From assembly GCA_036964625.1 (NCBI GenBank), contig JBALTG010000121.1:1-14217 (forward strand): a stretch of 14,217 bases of DNA. The letters run 5' to 3'. Both the position numbers and the translations under genes were made by a program. Below are positions 6,706 to 13,848 of this stretch, piece by piece. Positions within the stretch are counted from its first letter, which is position 1, and every line of letters begins with the position of its first letter. The DNA is from Motiliproteus sp036964625. GTDB taxonomy: Bacteria > Pseudomonadota > Gammaproteobacteria > Pseudomonadales > Balneatricaceae. Under the pieces are notes generated by a model that worked only from the letters and a program-made list of their open reading frames with translations, did no database searches and was not told where the DNA came from.

Positions 6706-7554
6706 TCAGCGATCGAACAGTTCAAATTTGTCCTGATATTTGATCTCATATTGCATCGCGCCATTGTCATCGACCGTATTGGGCAGCGGCATCTTGATGC
6801 CTACGCCCTGATCATTTCGCTTAAGTTCCTCTGCAGTGAAACCGGGCGGAATGCCTTTGGTCGGCCCCCAGGGACCACGACCGATTTTGGCTTCCCACTC
6901 CCATATGGCCGAACGCGCGCGGGCAACATGGATCTGCCCCGGGCCTTTGTCCTGTGATAGGTGCAGGAATGAACGCATTCCTCCCAGAGCCGCTGCTAGA
7001 TCCCCTTGTCCTTCGAGTGCGATTGCCGCGCCGTAATAGGCATTGGCCTGTGCCGGGTTTAATTCGATTGCTTGATCGAAGGCTTGGTAGGCAGAGCGGT
7101 AATCTTCTTTTCCCAGTAGGGCAAAGCCTATATTGACATAGGCTTCGGGTGTATTGGGGCGTAGGGTTAGCGCTCGTTCCAGTGCGATGATTGCCTCATC
7201 AAAACGTTGCGCGTGGAGCATGAGTACTGCTTGATCAAAGCGAAGTTTGACCTCCGCATCTAGGGCTTGCTTTTTATGACCCTGGGGATCGTTTGCCGGA
7301 TCTATCCAGGCGACAGGGGCTTTCCAGACCTGCTCCTCAAGGTTGCTGGTCTGGACGGATGTTGAGGGTAGCCTTTTGAAATCGTGTTGTTCTTTGGGTG
7401 CCTTCTGTTGGATCAGGGGCGATCCGTTATCGGCCGGTAGCTGTTGTAAAAAATAGCCGACACCAAGAACGATGGCCAGCAATAGCAGCAGCCCTAGCTG
7501 GCGGATATCGCGCCTGGCTTTGATCGGTGGGGATGATTCGGTCATTTGAGTCAT
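6706..7554 (-). CDS. Membrane-anchored TPR protein
   Basis: This 282-residue protein has a cytoplasmic N-terminus and one transmembrane helix (LGLLLLLAIVLGVGYFL, about 20-36). The linker is followed by about three tetratricopeptide repeats between 103 and 200 (for example AYVNIGFALLGKEDYRSAYQ and AYYGAAIALEGQGDLAAAL). A C-terminal tail of about 80 residues carries the unusual block WEAKIGRGPWGPTKGIPPGF (about 210-229). TPRs bind other proteins, so in the periplasm it may scaffold the cytochrome, the synthase or the SUMF1 proteins between which it lies. The gap to B1 is 14 bp and to A2 about 20 bp. No good Shine-Dalgarno is visible; the second ATG at 7545 is possible. Confidence 0.85.
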   Translation of the reverse strand: MTQMTESSPPIKARRDIRQLGLLLLLAIVLGVGYFLQQLPADNGSPLIQQKAPKEQHDFKRLPSTSVQTSNLEEQVWKAPVAWIDPANDPQGHKKQALDAEVKLRFDQAVLMLHAQRFDEAIIALERALTLRPNTPEAYVNIGFALLGKEDYRSAYQAFDQAIELNPAQANAYYGAAIALEGQGDLAAALGGMRSFLHLSQDKGPGQIHVARARSAIWEWEAKIGRGPWGPTKGIPPGFTAEELKRNDQGVGIKMPLPNTVDDNGAMQYEIKYQDKFELFDR

Positions 7555-7568
7555 GAGCTGTAACTATC

Positions 7569-8552
7569 TCAAAGGGGGCTGGGTAGATCTATTGCTCGGG
7601 CTTTTCCCTGAGCAAGGAGCTGTTTGACTGTGCTGGCGTCGAGTGCAAAGCGAGCGCCATCGCGGTTGGTTGCATTCTTGGAGGCGGCCAAGTTACGAGC
7701 TACGATGGCGTGACCGACTATGTCGCGGCTCCAGCGCCCTCCCTTTTTGATCCGTTTGGGTTGGTCATAGGGAATTGCTGAACCAACGCTATGAGCCGGA
7801 GGGTTTTTGCTGTTCATCTTCAGAGCTAGATCAAGCTTGTCGTTGTACCAGCCGCCAACGTACTCGGCAACGTTGCCGGCCATATTATACAGCCCGTAAG
7901 GCGAGCTCCCTTTCGGAAATTGATCGACAGGGCTGGGGTTACAGCGGCGGCCGAAGCCAAAGTTACCGTAGCTATCGTCCGGGTATGTGTCGCCCCAGGG
8001 CCATATTCGCTGATCGGTACCCCGTGCGGCTTTTTGCCACTCGGGTTCGGTTGGTAAGCGTGCCCCCATCCATTTGGCAAACAAGTCAGCTTGCTCCCAG
8101 CTAAGGTACGTTGCCGGTAGCTTTTGAATCGAGCCAATGATGGCATTGCCTTCTTGGTTTAACCGCAGAGTGCAACCGTGACCTGTTTGCAGTTCTGCTT
8201 CAGAGCCTTGTGTCCAGCTGTCGAGATGGCGTTGTCTCAGTTCGGTGCTGATAGCATCGGATGCTAGAAAGCGGGCGAGATCGGATGCGGTTGCCTCATA
8301 TTTGGCAATGTAATAATCGTCTAACCATACCTGTACTTGGCGGTGGATGGGTTGGCCCGGTGCGGGCTGGGTAAAGCGATCAAACGCGTCAATGCCATAC
8401 CAAAAATTTCCAGCGGGAATGCGAACGAAGATAACGCCATTAAGTTCGACCTGTTGGGGAAGGGGGGGGGGGCTGGTTGCTTGGGCATAGCAGGCGGGTA
8501 GTGTGAGGCAACACAGCAGGCAGAGCAGAATTTGGTGCCTACGCTTGATCAT
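7569..8552 (-). CDS. SUMF1/FGE-fold lipoprotein, type B (B1)
   Basis: This 327-residue protein has a short basic N-terminus, a hydrophobic core and LPAC at 18-21, which fits a lipobox with acylated C21. The type-B FGE-sulfatase domain follows: GVIFVRIPAGNFWYG (39-53), YYIAKYEAT, ARLPTEPEWQKAARG (about 164-178), IWPWGDTYPDDSYG, YGLYNMAGNVAEY and a C-terminal KKGGRW. Cysteines 127 and 194 align with those of B2. It lacks the catalytic cysteine pair of formylglycine-generating enzymes, so a sulfatase-activating role is not supported. The ATG overlaps the A1 stop (ATGA). Codons 27-31 contain 11 C in a row, so a one-base slip would shut the gene off after the signal peptide. Confidence 0.86.
   Translation of the reverse strand: MIKRRHQILLCLLCCLTLPACYAQATSPPPLPQQVELNGVIFVRIPAGNFWYGIDAFDRFTQPAPGQPIHRQVQVWLDDYYIAKYEATASDLARFLASDAISTELRQRHLDSWTQGSEAELQTGHGCTLRLNQEGNAIIGSIQKLPATYLSWEQADLFAKWMGARLPTEPEWQKAARGTDQRIWPWGDTYPDDSYGNFGFGRRCNPSPVDQFPKGSSPYGLYNMAGNVAEYVGGWYNDKLDLALKMNSKNPPAHSVGSAIPYDQPKRIKKGGRWSRDIVGHAIVARNLAASKNATNRDGARFALDASTVKQLLAQGKARAIDLPSPL
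8462..8472. repeat. Homopolymer run of 11 G/C in the B1 coding sequence
   Basis: Eleven consecutive G on the plus strand read as CCC CCC CCC flanked by AGC and CTT codons in B1, just after the predicted lipoprotein cleavage site. The frame is open at 11. A gain or loss of one base would truncate the protein near residue 30. This is the usual length and position of a phase-variation tract, though a single sequence cannot show variation. Confidence 0.85.
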
Positions 8553-9427
8553 TGCTGGCTCCTTATAAGGCGTAAGCCGATCTGGGGTAGCGAGAGTGCT
8601 GGTGGATAGCTACTGCGATTCTGACAGCGAATTTCGCGAAAATTGCTGCGGTGGCTGCCCCCGCGAATTACCCGCTCGGCTGCGGCATCGTTAATTAGCG
8701 GGTTGCGGTACGCATGTTTTAGGTAGCTGTCGCTATGGTAGCTGTCTTGGGTCCACTCCCAGACATTGCCGAGCATGTCATGCAGCCCCCAACCGTTGCT
8801 GTCTAGTTTGGCAATCGGGCTGGGCTGGGCTATGCGGTAGCCTTGAACGCTGTACCATGCGGTATGCACAAGTTTGTGGCGTGCTTGCACAGGGCGTGTG
8901 CTGTCATCTTGAACTGCAATATTGGTGGGGTTTGAGGTCGTATCGCCAGCCCGGCATGCGTACTCCCACTGAGCCTCGCTAGGGAGTTGGTAGTGGGCAT
9001 TGCCTTGTGCTTGTTGGTTGAGTGCCTCGATGAAGCGTTGAGCTTGATGCCAGTTAATACCGGATGCGGGTTGATCATCTATCCCTTGGGGTGGCTGCTG
9101 TTGCATCACCCGTTGCCACTGCTTCGCGGTAACCTCAGTCTGGCCAATCCAGAAAGGCTCCAGGCAAACTTGATGCACAGGTGCTTCATCTGCGAACAGG
9201 GGTGTACTGTGGCCGATTTTCGGGAGCTGGTTGTCAGGTGTCAACGCCAGTGCATCGGGGTTGCCCATCGGGAAGCAACCGCCGGCAATGCTGACGAACG
9301 TCATCTCGGTGACAGGGTCGATTAGGTGCGCTTGTTTATCGCCGTCTAATGGTGCACTGGAGGCCACCCGAGGCAGCAGAACCAGCACCAGTAGCGCGGA
9401 CGTTGCCGCTAGCGGTCGCTGTCCCAT
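8549..9427 (-). CDS. SUMF1/FGE-fold exported protein, type A (A1)
   Basis: This 292-residue protein has a signal peptide ending near VASSA (21-25), then an FGE-sulfatase domain. Landmarks are IAGGCFPMG (47-55), EAPVHQVCLEPFWIGQTEVT, PASGINWHQAQRFIEALN, YQLPSEAQWEYACRAG (about 146-161), GWGLHDMLGNVWEWTQDSY and ERVIRGGSHRSN (241-252). Cysteines 51, 88, 158 and 258 match A2. After RGGS the sequence reads HRSNFREIRC, without the two cysteines that make formylglycine in true FGE. It has no DinB-like iron-binding domain as in EgtB. The ATG overlaps resB by 19 bp, with AAGG five bases upstream. Likely periplasmic; its role is unknown but linked by operon to cytochrome maturation. Confidence 0.87.
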   Translation of the reverse strand: MGQRPLAATSALLVLVLLPRVASSAPLDGDKQAHLIDPVTEMTFVSIAGGCFPMGNPDALALTPDNQLPKIGHSTPLFADEAPVHQVCLEPFWIGQTEVTAKQWQRVMQQQPPQGIDDQPASGINWHQAQRFIEALNQQAQGNAHYQLPSEAQWEYACRAGDTTSNPTNIAVQDDSTRPVQARHKLVHTAWYSVQGYRIAQPSPIAKLDSNGWGLHDMLGNVWEWTQDSYHSDSYLKHAYRNPLINDAAAERVIRGGSHRSNFREIRCQNRSSYPPALSLPQIGLRLIRSQQ

Positions 9428-10425
9428 GAGCCTTTTCCGAATAACTTACGTAGGTAGAACCAAACCAAACAGCTAATTCCGGCGAGTACCGTCGCCATTA
9501 ACCAGGGTTGAACAGGGTCATAGACGATACGGTAGCCCATCCAAGAGTCGAGTCGCAGGTAAGTCAGGGTGCCGGTCTGGAGCGGTACTGATTGCCCTAG
9601 TTGGAGCGAGTGTCTTTCGGTTTCTGTGCGGATAATTAGGCTGTGGTTCAGCGTCGAGGCTGACAAATTGACATTGTCATTAAGGATTTGCTGATGATTG
9701 CTGATATCGAGCATGGTCCAGACAGGGGTTCCATCGGGAAGCTGCCACTCGTTGGTCGGTCCGATATCGCCCTCAGACAAGGCATTAAGCTGCACCGAGC
9801 CTGATTCGGCGGGGCCGTTGTGGGGTTGCCAGAGAAATATCGGCGTAAACCCCCGGCGGCGGGTGGTGTAGATACGGTAGTGGCCAACAGCGAGGGGGTG
9901 GTCGTCACCGATCTCCTGGACGCGCAATTGACCTGACTGATCACGCCAGCTGACCCGATTGTAGGTCACACTGTATTGGCTGTTGCCGGGTTTGAGTTTT
10001 GAGTAGTTCTGGTTAAAGCCTAGATTGGTAAACTCTAGACTGTTGAGACCGTCTCCATGAAGGGGGCCGCGCTCGTCGCTTAGCAGTGTGCCGTCGAACG
10101 GGCTGCCTTTGGTAAGTGTTGCGGAGGCACGCAGATAGGTCAGCCGAGTACAAGCAAACAGCACCACCATTAATAGCAGTGCCAGGTGGAACACCAGCAG
10201 CGGTAGGTCACGGCGGAATCGCGGCAGGCGGATGATCGCCGCCAGCAGGTTCAGCAGCAGCAAGCTAAACGGCAGCGCCATCCACAAAGTCGCTGACTGC
10301 TGAGCTTGAGCGATCACCAGTGCCGATACTGCCGCGAATAGAAAAAACAGCAACGACCAACGCGGTGCTGCTAGCTGCTCCAGTAACCGGGATGAACGGG
10401 GTTGGTTGACGAGGTGTACATGCAT
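9409..10425 (-). CDS. resB: ResB-like cytochrome c biogenesis protein (System II)
   Basis: This protein of about 338 residues has three N-terminal transmembrane helices (about 23-42, 48-65, 74-95), a periplasmic domain of some 200 residues and a last helix (about 308-329). This is the ResB/CcsB layout. A histidine in the third helix (LVFHLALLLMV, about residue 80) could be the haem ligand on the cytoplasmic or membrane side. It is shorter than many ResB proteins (often more than 400 residues), so the periplasmic loop is reduced. ResB with CcsA forms the synthase that attaches haem to exported apocytochrome. The ATG at 10425 is 2 bp after the cytochrome stop. A TTG at 10431 that overlaps that stop is an alternative. 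Confidence 0.88.
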   Translation of the reverse strand: MHVHLVNQPRSSRLLEQLAAPRWSLLFFLFAAVSALVIAQAQQSATLWMALPFSLLLLNLLAAIIRLPRFRRDLPLLVFHLALLLMVVLFACTRLTYLRASATLTKGSPFDGTLLSDERGPLHGDGLNSLEFTNLGFNQNYSKLKPGNSQYSVTYNRVSWRDQSGQLRVQEIGDDHPLAVGHYRIYTTRRRGFTPIFLWQPHNGPAESGSVQLNALSEGDIGPTNEWQLPDGTPVWTMLDISNHQQILNDNVNLSASTLNHSLIIRTETERHSLQLGQSVPLQTGTLTYLRLDSWMGYRIVYDPVQPWLMATVLAGISCLVWFYLRKLFGKGSWDSDR

Positions 10426-10427
10426 GA

Positions 10428-13202
10428 TCAATCGGATTCCGGGCAGCCATCTTCCATATTACCACCGCCACAGTTTTCTGAACCCCAGTCGCCACTCGGC
10501 GCCCATAGCGGCACCCGTAAGCGAGCACCGATGTAATAGGGCCGGTATGTTTTTGTATCGTACTCTCCGCCACCACCGCTACCACCGTAGCCACCAGAAT
10601 CGACGCACTCACCTGCGGATTTGGTATTGGGGCCGTTGTCGGCTTCACTGCCGACACAGAGCAGGTTGATCAAGAATTGTTTGTTTTTCCAGCCGTGGGG
10701 TACGGCGATATGACACATCATGCAGCTACCGCGCCCCATATTGCCATCGGGAACGTGGCTGCCATCGCCATCCAAGCCGCTGCGGTTGTTCTGATTCGAT
10801 GCCCTTGGCTGGTGGCAGTTACCGCACATACCGTAGTCTTGGCCGCCTAGGCTGGTACCGGAACCGATACCACCCGGCTGCCATAAAGAAGGGAAATTGA
10901 TGGTTTCGCTTTTTAGCAAAAATTTATTATCCGAGCCGTGCGGCCCCTGGACCACATCTCGCTCGGCACCACGGCCTTGGATATAAGAGGTCTCACCGCC
11001 GTGGCAGTCGGAACACTGCATGGTCTGGGTGCCGATGTTATCGGCCCAGGGCGGCTTGAAGTTAACGTCAGTCGCGGTGGCGTTCATACCCCGCTCGCCT
11101 CGGTCGCGGCCGGTAGGGAACATGACCGGGTGCCAGGAGCGGTGGTTGTAGGGGGTGCCGCCACTGCCGAGAGTAAAGCTGCCGTTGGGGGCGCAGTCCG
11201 ACGAGGTGGGCTCTATCCCGGTGCCGCTGACTGCTGCGATACAGGCGGTGCCAACATTGGTGGTGCCATCGCCGAGGTCACCATTGTTCTGAACCGTATT
11301 ATCCTCACCCTGGTCGGTGCCGGTGGTGGCAGGGATGGTGGCGTCAACCGAGGCGAATTCGGCCATTACGTTGGTGTATTGGGTCATGCAGTTGGCGCTA
11401 CCCGCAGCACCGGAGCCTGCGGAGCAGCTGTTGTCAGCCGGGGTGCCACCGAGATTGTCATCCAGAAACGGGGGGGTGTTGGCGAACGCAAAGTTGGAGT
11501 GGCATTTAAAGCACAGCTGGTATTCGCGGGTTAGGTAGTCGTTTTGGGGGTTCGGTGTCGCGCCAGCACCCGGGTCACCGCTGACGATGCGGTATCCTAG
11601 ACTGGTGTTAAGGAATCTGTCCGACGGCGCGTTGGGAATCGGCTCGATGCCCCAGGCACCGCGCAGAACGCCGGAGGCGACGTTGCCCTCGCGGCCATCG
11701 TTATTACCATCGCTGGTGGCGTTGATGCCGGTTTGGTGGGTGCGCAGGTCGGCGGTTGAGCTGCCCGGATTGCCGGCTTCCGTCGCTCTGTCGTTGTTAG
11801 CCGATGCCGTGTCGTTGACGCCATCCATATTGAAACGGCTGTTGCGCACCACCCGGTGCGGGTTGTGGCAGTCAGTGCATTCTGCGTGGCGCTTGTTGAT
11901 TCCCAGCCCGAGATTAGCGGCTGTTTCGCTAAAATCGGCGTCGCTTATTTCGTGGACCTCTGACGAGTTGGCGCCATTGGCCTGGTCGCCGGTGGTGATC
12001 GGCATACGGATCGTTTTGCCAAACTCAGCCTTGATGTTGGGCACAGTGCCTGTGTTAGCGGTGAGAATACCCGCGCCCGTATCGTGGCACTGATAGCAGG
12101 TGTTTTCCTGGTCGCCCGAACCGTCAGCACTCTTTTTGCGCAATAACTTCTTTTGACCGCTGGCGGTGTGGGTGTCATGGCAGTTGAGGCAGGCGGCTTC
12201 CCAGACCTTGATGTTATCAGGGAACTCTCGCTCGCTAGCAGGGCTGTTGGTGCCTGACTCATAGGCTTCATCGGCAACAAGCGGGTTGGCGTGTGCCGAC
12301 TCTTTCCAGCTGGCGAAGCCGTCGCCTGTCGCGCCCTTGGTGTGGCAGTAGACGCAGATGATATCGCCATCGGCTACCGGTGCTTCAAGGGTGCCGGTCG
12401 GATCGCTGGTCTGGAAGCGATTAGTGCGCAGGAATTTGATGTTTTTGTTTTCGTCGGTTCCGGACGTGAACAGATCCGAGCCGGCAAGATGGGGGTCGTG
12501 GCAGGTGGTGCACTGTACCTGGCCGGGCTCGCCGGAAACGGCGGTGCCGGTGCTCTGCAGCGGTAGGGTGAATTTGCCATCTTCACGCCGGCCAATATGG
12601 GGGGCGTACTGCTGGTTAGAATCCAGAATCCGCATCTCCCCGTCCCGTGTGTTCAGGCCCAGTTCGCTGTCGAAGGTGACGGAGATCGGGTGGTCGTTGG
12701 TGAGGTCGGCCCCCAGGTTTTTATTAGTCGAGAGGTTGTTGATGCCAGAGATTGTTGCGTTGACTCCCCCGGAACCGGGTGCATTGTTGACAGAAGTTGA
12801 AGACATGGCCAGGGTGCCGTCGTGGCAGGAGAGGCAGAGTTTGGAGGCGCCGGTGGGTTGCCGATTAGCATCTGTAAAATCTGCTTCAGGCACATCGAGG
12901 GAGCTGGCGGTGTAAGGGATATAGCTTGCTTCAGCGGATAGTTGTCGGTTCCATAGCGGTGCATCAGGCGCGGTGCTAGCGCCATGGGGGGTGTGACAGA
13001 AGACACAGATCTCGGTGGTGCCCGCTGCAGGGTTGACAACATCCACGGGGAGACGGGAGCCGGCCGTGGTGCCGAGATTGTGGCGGGTGTTGGTAATGTC
13101 CGATTCGCGCGCAGCGCTGGCGGTTTTCGGCAGGCTGGCCAGCAGCGAACACAAGAGTAGGACTGTGAACCAAGAAGAGGTCGTTTTGTTCGCTAAACGC
13201 AT
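10428..13202 (-). CDS. Exported 11-haem cytochrome c (doubled-CXXCH type)
   Basis: The 924-residue protein has a signal peptide (core TVLLLCSLLASL, cleavage after TASA near 30). It carries 11 CXXCH motifs, starting at about residues 66, 123, 231, 283, 338, 369, 442, 564, 730, 793 and 827. Several are followed by TPH, DPH, DTH or NPH, as in doubled-CXXCH cytochromes. Each motif should bind one covalent haem c, giving an electron-transfer chain in the periplasm or on the cell surface. Between haems 8 and 9 there is a stretch of 160 residues without haem, rich in N, T, G and S. The tail after haem 11 has PHGWKNKQFLINLL, then a Gly-rich patch. Eight further cysteines lie outside haem motifs. GGGA lies seven bases before the ATG. 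It heads the operon that ends with ccsA and is the obvious client of ResB/CcsA. Confidence 0.95.
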   Translation of the reverse strand: MRLANKTTSSWFTVLLLCSLLASLPKTASAARESDITNTRHNLGTTAGSRLPVDVVNPAAGTTEICVFCHTPHGASTAPDAPLWNRQLSAEASYIPYTASSLDVPEADFTDANRQPTGASKLCLSCHDGTLAMSSTSVNNAPGSGGVNATISGINNLSTNKNLGADLTNDHPISVTFDSELGLNTRDGEMRILDSNQQYAPHIGRREDGKFTLPLQSTGTAVSGEPGQVQCTTCHDPHLAGSDLFTSGTDENKNIKFLRTNRFQTSDPTGTLEAPVADGDIICVYCHTKGATGDGFASWKESAHANPLVADEAYESGTNSPASEREFPDNIKVWEAACLNCHDTHTASGQKKLLRKKSADGSGDQENTCYQCHDTGAGILTANTGTVPNIKAEFGKTIRMPITTGDQANGANSSEVHEISDADFSETAANLGLGINKRHAECTDCHNPHRVVRNSRFNMDGVNDTASANNDRATEAGNPGSSTADLRTHQTGINATSDGNNDGREGNVASGVLRGAWGIEPIPNAPSDRFLNTSLGYRIVSGDPGAGATPNPQNDYLTREYQLCFKCHSNFAFANTPPFLDDNLGGTPADNSCSAGSGAAGSANCMTQYTNVMAEFASVDATIPATTGTDQGEDNTVQNNGDLGDGTTNVGTACIAAVSGTGIEPTSSDCAPNGSFTLGSGGTPYNHRSWHPVMFPTGRDRGERGMNATATDVNFKPPWADNIGTQTMQCSDCHGGETSYIQGRGAERDVVQGPHGSDNKFLLKSETINFPSLWQPGGIGSGTSLGGQDYGMCGNCHQPRASNQNNRSGLDGDGSHVPDGNMGRGSCMMCHIAVPHGWKNKQFLINLLCVGSEADNGPNTKSAGECVDSGGYGGSGGGGEYDTKTYRPYYIGARLRVPLWAPSGDWGSENCGGGNMEDGCPESD

Positions 13203-13278
13203 TGTTAAGTCCCTGATTACCGTTTTGGGCGGATGCTAAGCGTCCTCGGTATCGATATCCCTATCAAAAATCAGCTAG

Positions 13279-13326
13279 ATTATAGCATTATGATCGCTGA
13301 TGTATAGTTGATAAGGGTGATGCATA
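13279..13326 (-). promoter_or_regulatory. Promoter of the cytochrome operon with an upstream direct repeat
   Basis: On the minus strand TGCTATAAT gives a perfect -10 (13279-13284) with an extended-10 TG. At 17 bp spacing the -35 position reads CTATAC, a poor match. Overlapping that position and one step further upstream are TATACATCA (13298-13306) and TATGCATCA (13318-13326), 20 bp apart and on the same face of the helix. This arrangement fits an activator-dependent promoter. The leader is about 70 bases. The rest of the gap 13203-13426 shows no gene. Confidence 0.6.
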
Positions 13327-13426
13327 TGACATTCAGACGTTGTCTAAGGCAGAGGTGCTACTAGATAGTTCAGATTGATTTTTGGCGGTTTTTTCTGTGA
13401 GCGAGGGGGTGAGGGTTTTGTAGTGT

Positions 13427-13502
13427 TGGCTCCTCGAGCAGGACTCGAACCTGCGACCAATAGATTAACAGTCTACTGCTCTACCAACTGAGCTATCGAG
13501 GA
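13427..13502 (-). tRNA. tRNA-Asn (GTT), second copy
   Basis: This is a 76-base cloverleaf on the minus strand. Acceptor arms TCCTCGA and TCGAGGA pair, the anticodon loop is CTGTTAATC with anticodon GTT, the T arm has GGTTCGAACC, and CCA is encoded. It is identical to the copy at 13612-13687 and is the last gene of the tRNA operon. Confidence 0.97.
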
Positions 13503-13525
13503 ATAACGGTAATACAAGACGTAAA

Positions 13526-13602
13526 TGGTCGGGGTAGAGAGATTCGAACTCCCGACATCCTGCTCCCAAAGCAGGCGCGCTACCGGACTGCGCTATACCC
13601 CG
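13526..13602 (-). tRNA. tRNA-Pro (TGG)
   Basis: This is a 77-base cloverleaf on the minus strand. Acceptor arms CGGGGTA and TACCCCG pair, the anticodon loop is TTTGGGA with anticodon TGG, the T loop is GTTCGAATC, and CCA is encoded. It lies between two tRNA-Asn genes with spacers of 23 and 9 bases. Confidence 0.97.
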
Positions 13603-13611
13603 GCAATTTGA

Positions 13612-13687
13612 TGGCTCCTCGAGCAGGACTCGAACCTGCGACCAATAGATTAACAGTCTACTGCTCTACCAACTGAGCTATCGAGGA
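13612..13687 (-). tRNA. tRNA-Asn (GTT), first copy
   Basis: This 76-base gene is base-for-base identical to the one at 13427-13502 (anticodon GTT, encoded CCA). It is the promoter-proximal gene of the Asn-Pro-Asn operon. Confidence 0.97.
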
Positions 13688-13709
13688 ATTGCTCAAACCG
13701 TGAGCGCGG

Positions 13710-13738
13710 ATATTATCGGCCTTTTGTTAAGCGGTCAA
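13710..13738 (-). promoter_or_regulatory. Strong promoter of the tRNA operon
   Basis: On the minus strand a -35 TTGACC (13733-13738) and a -10 TAATAT (13710-13715) are separated by exactly 17 bp. CCGCGCTC follows directly after the -10. Such a GC-rich discriminator is typical of stable-RNA promoters under growth-rate and ppGpp control. Confidence 0.82.
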
Positions 13739-13791
13739 CTCACTTCGTGGGAGTTTTTATCTGCGAGCGTGAATGGTTCAACTGTGCAGCC

Positions 13792-13816
13792 AAAAAAAAG
13801 CCCGCTAAGCGGGCTT
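13792..13816 (-). terminator. Intrinsic terminator after fabI
   Basis: On the minus strand a GCCCGC / GCGGGC stem with a three-base loop (13800-13814), extended by A-T pairs, is followed by eight T (13792-13799). It lies about 35 bases after the fabI stop and separates fabI from the tRNA operon. Confidence 0.93.
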
Positions 13817-13848
13817 GTAAGGGTTTTAACCCGCGTTATGTCTTTGGC

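Noticed and set aside
4908..9427. SUMF1 proteins as sulfatase-activating formylglycine-generating enzymes
   Set aside because: The catalytic cysteine pair is absent and no sulfatase gene is present in the window.
10938..11534. 198-codon plus-strand ORF inside the cytochrome gene
   Set aside because: It is antisense to a continuous cytochrome frame with haem motifs on both sides, and its Gly/Ala/Val-rich composition is typical of a shadow frame.
13309..13322. Possible FNR site (ATCAC-CCTT-ATCAA) upstream of the cytochrome gene
   Set aside because: Only one half fits; an FNR site needs TTGAT on the other side. The direct repeat is the better candidate for regulation.
13738..13754. Hairpin with TTCG loop followed by five T on the plus strand, a possible terminator
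   Set aside because: The stem has an internal mismatch, no plus-strand gene precedes it, and it overlaps the -35 of the tRNA promoter.
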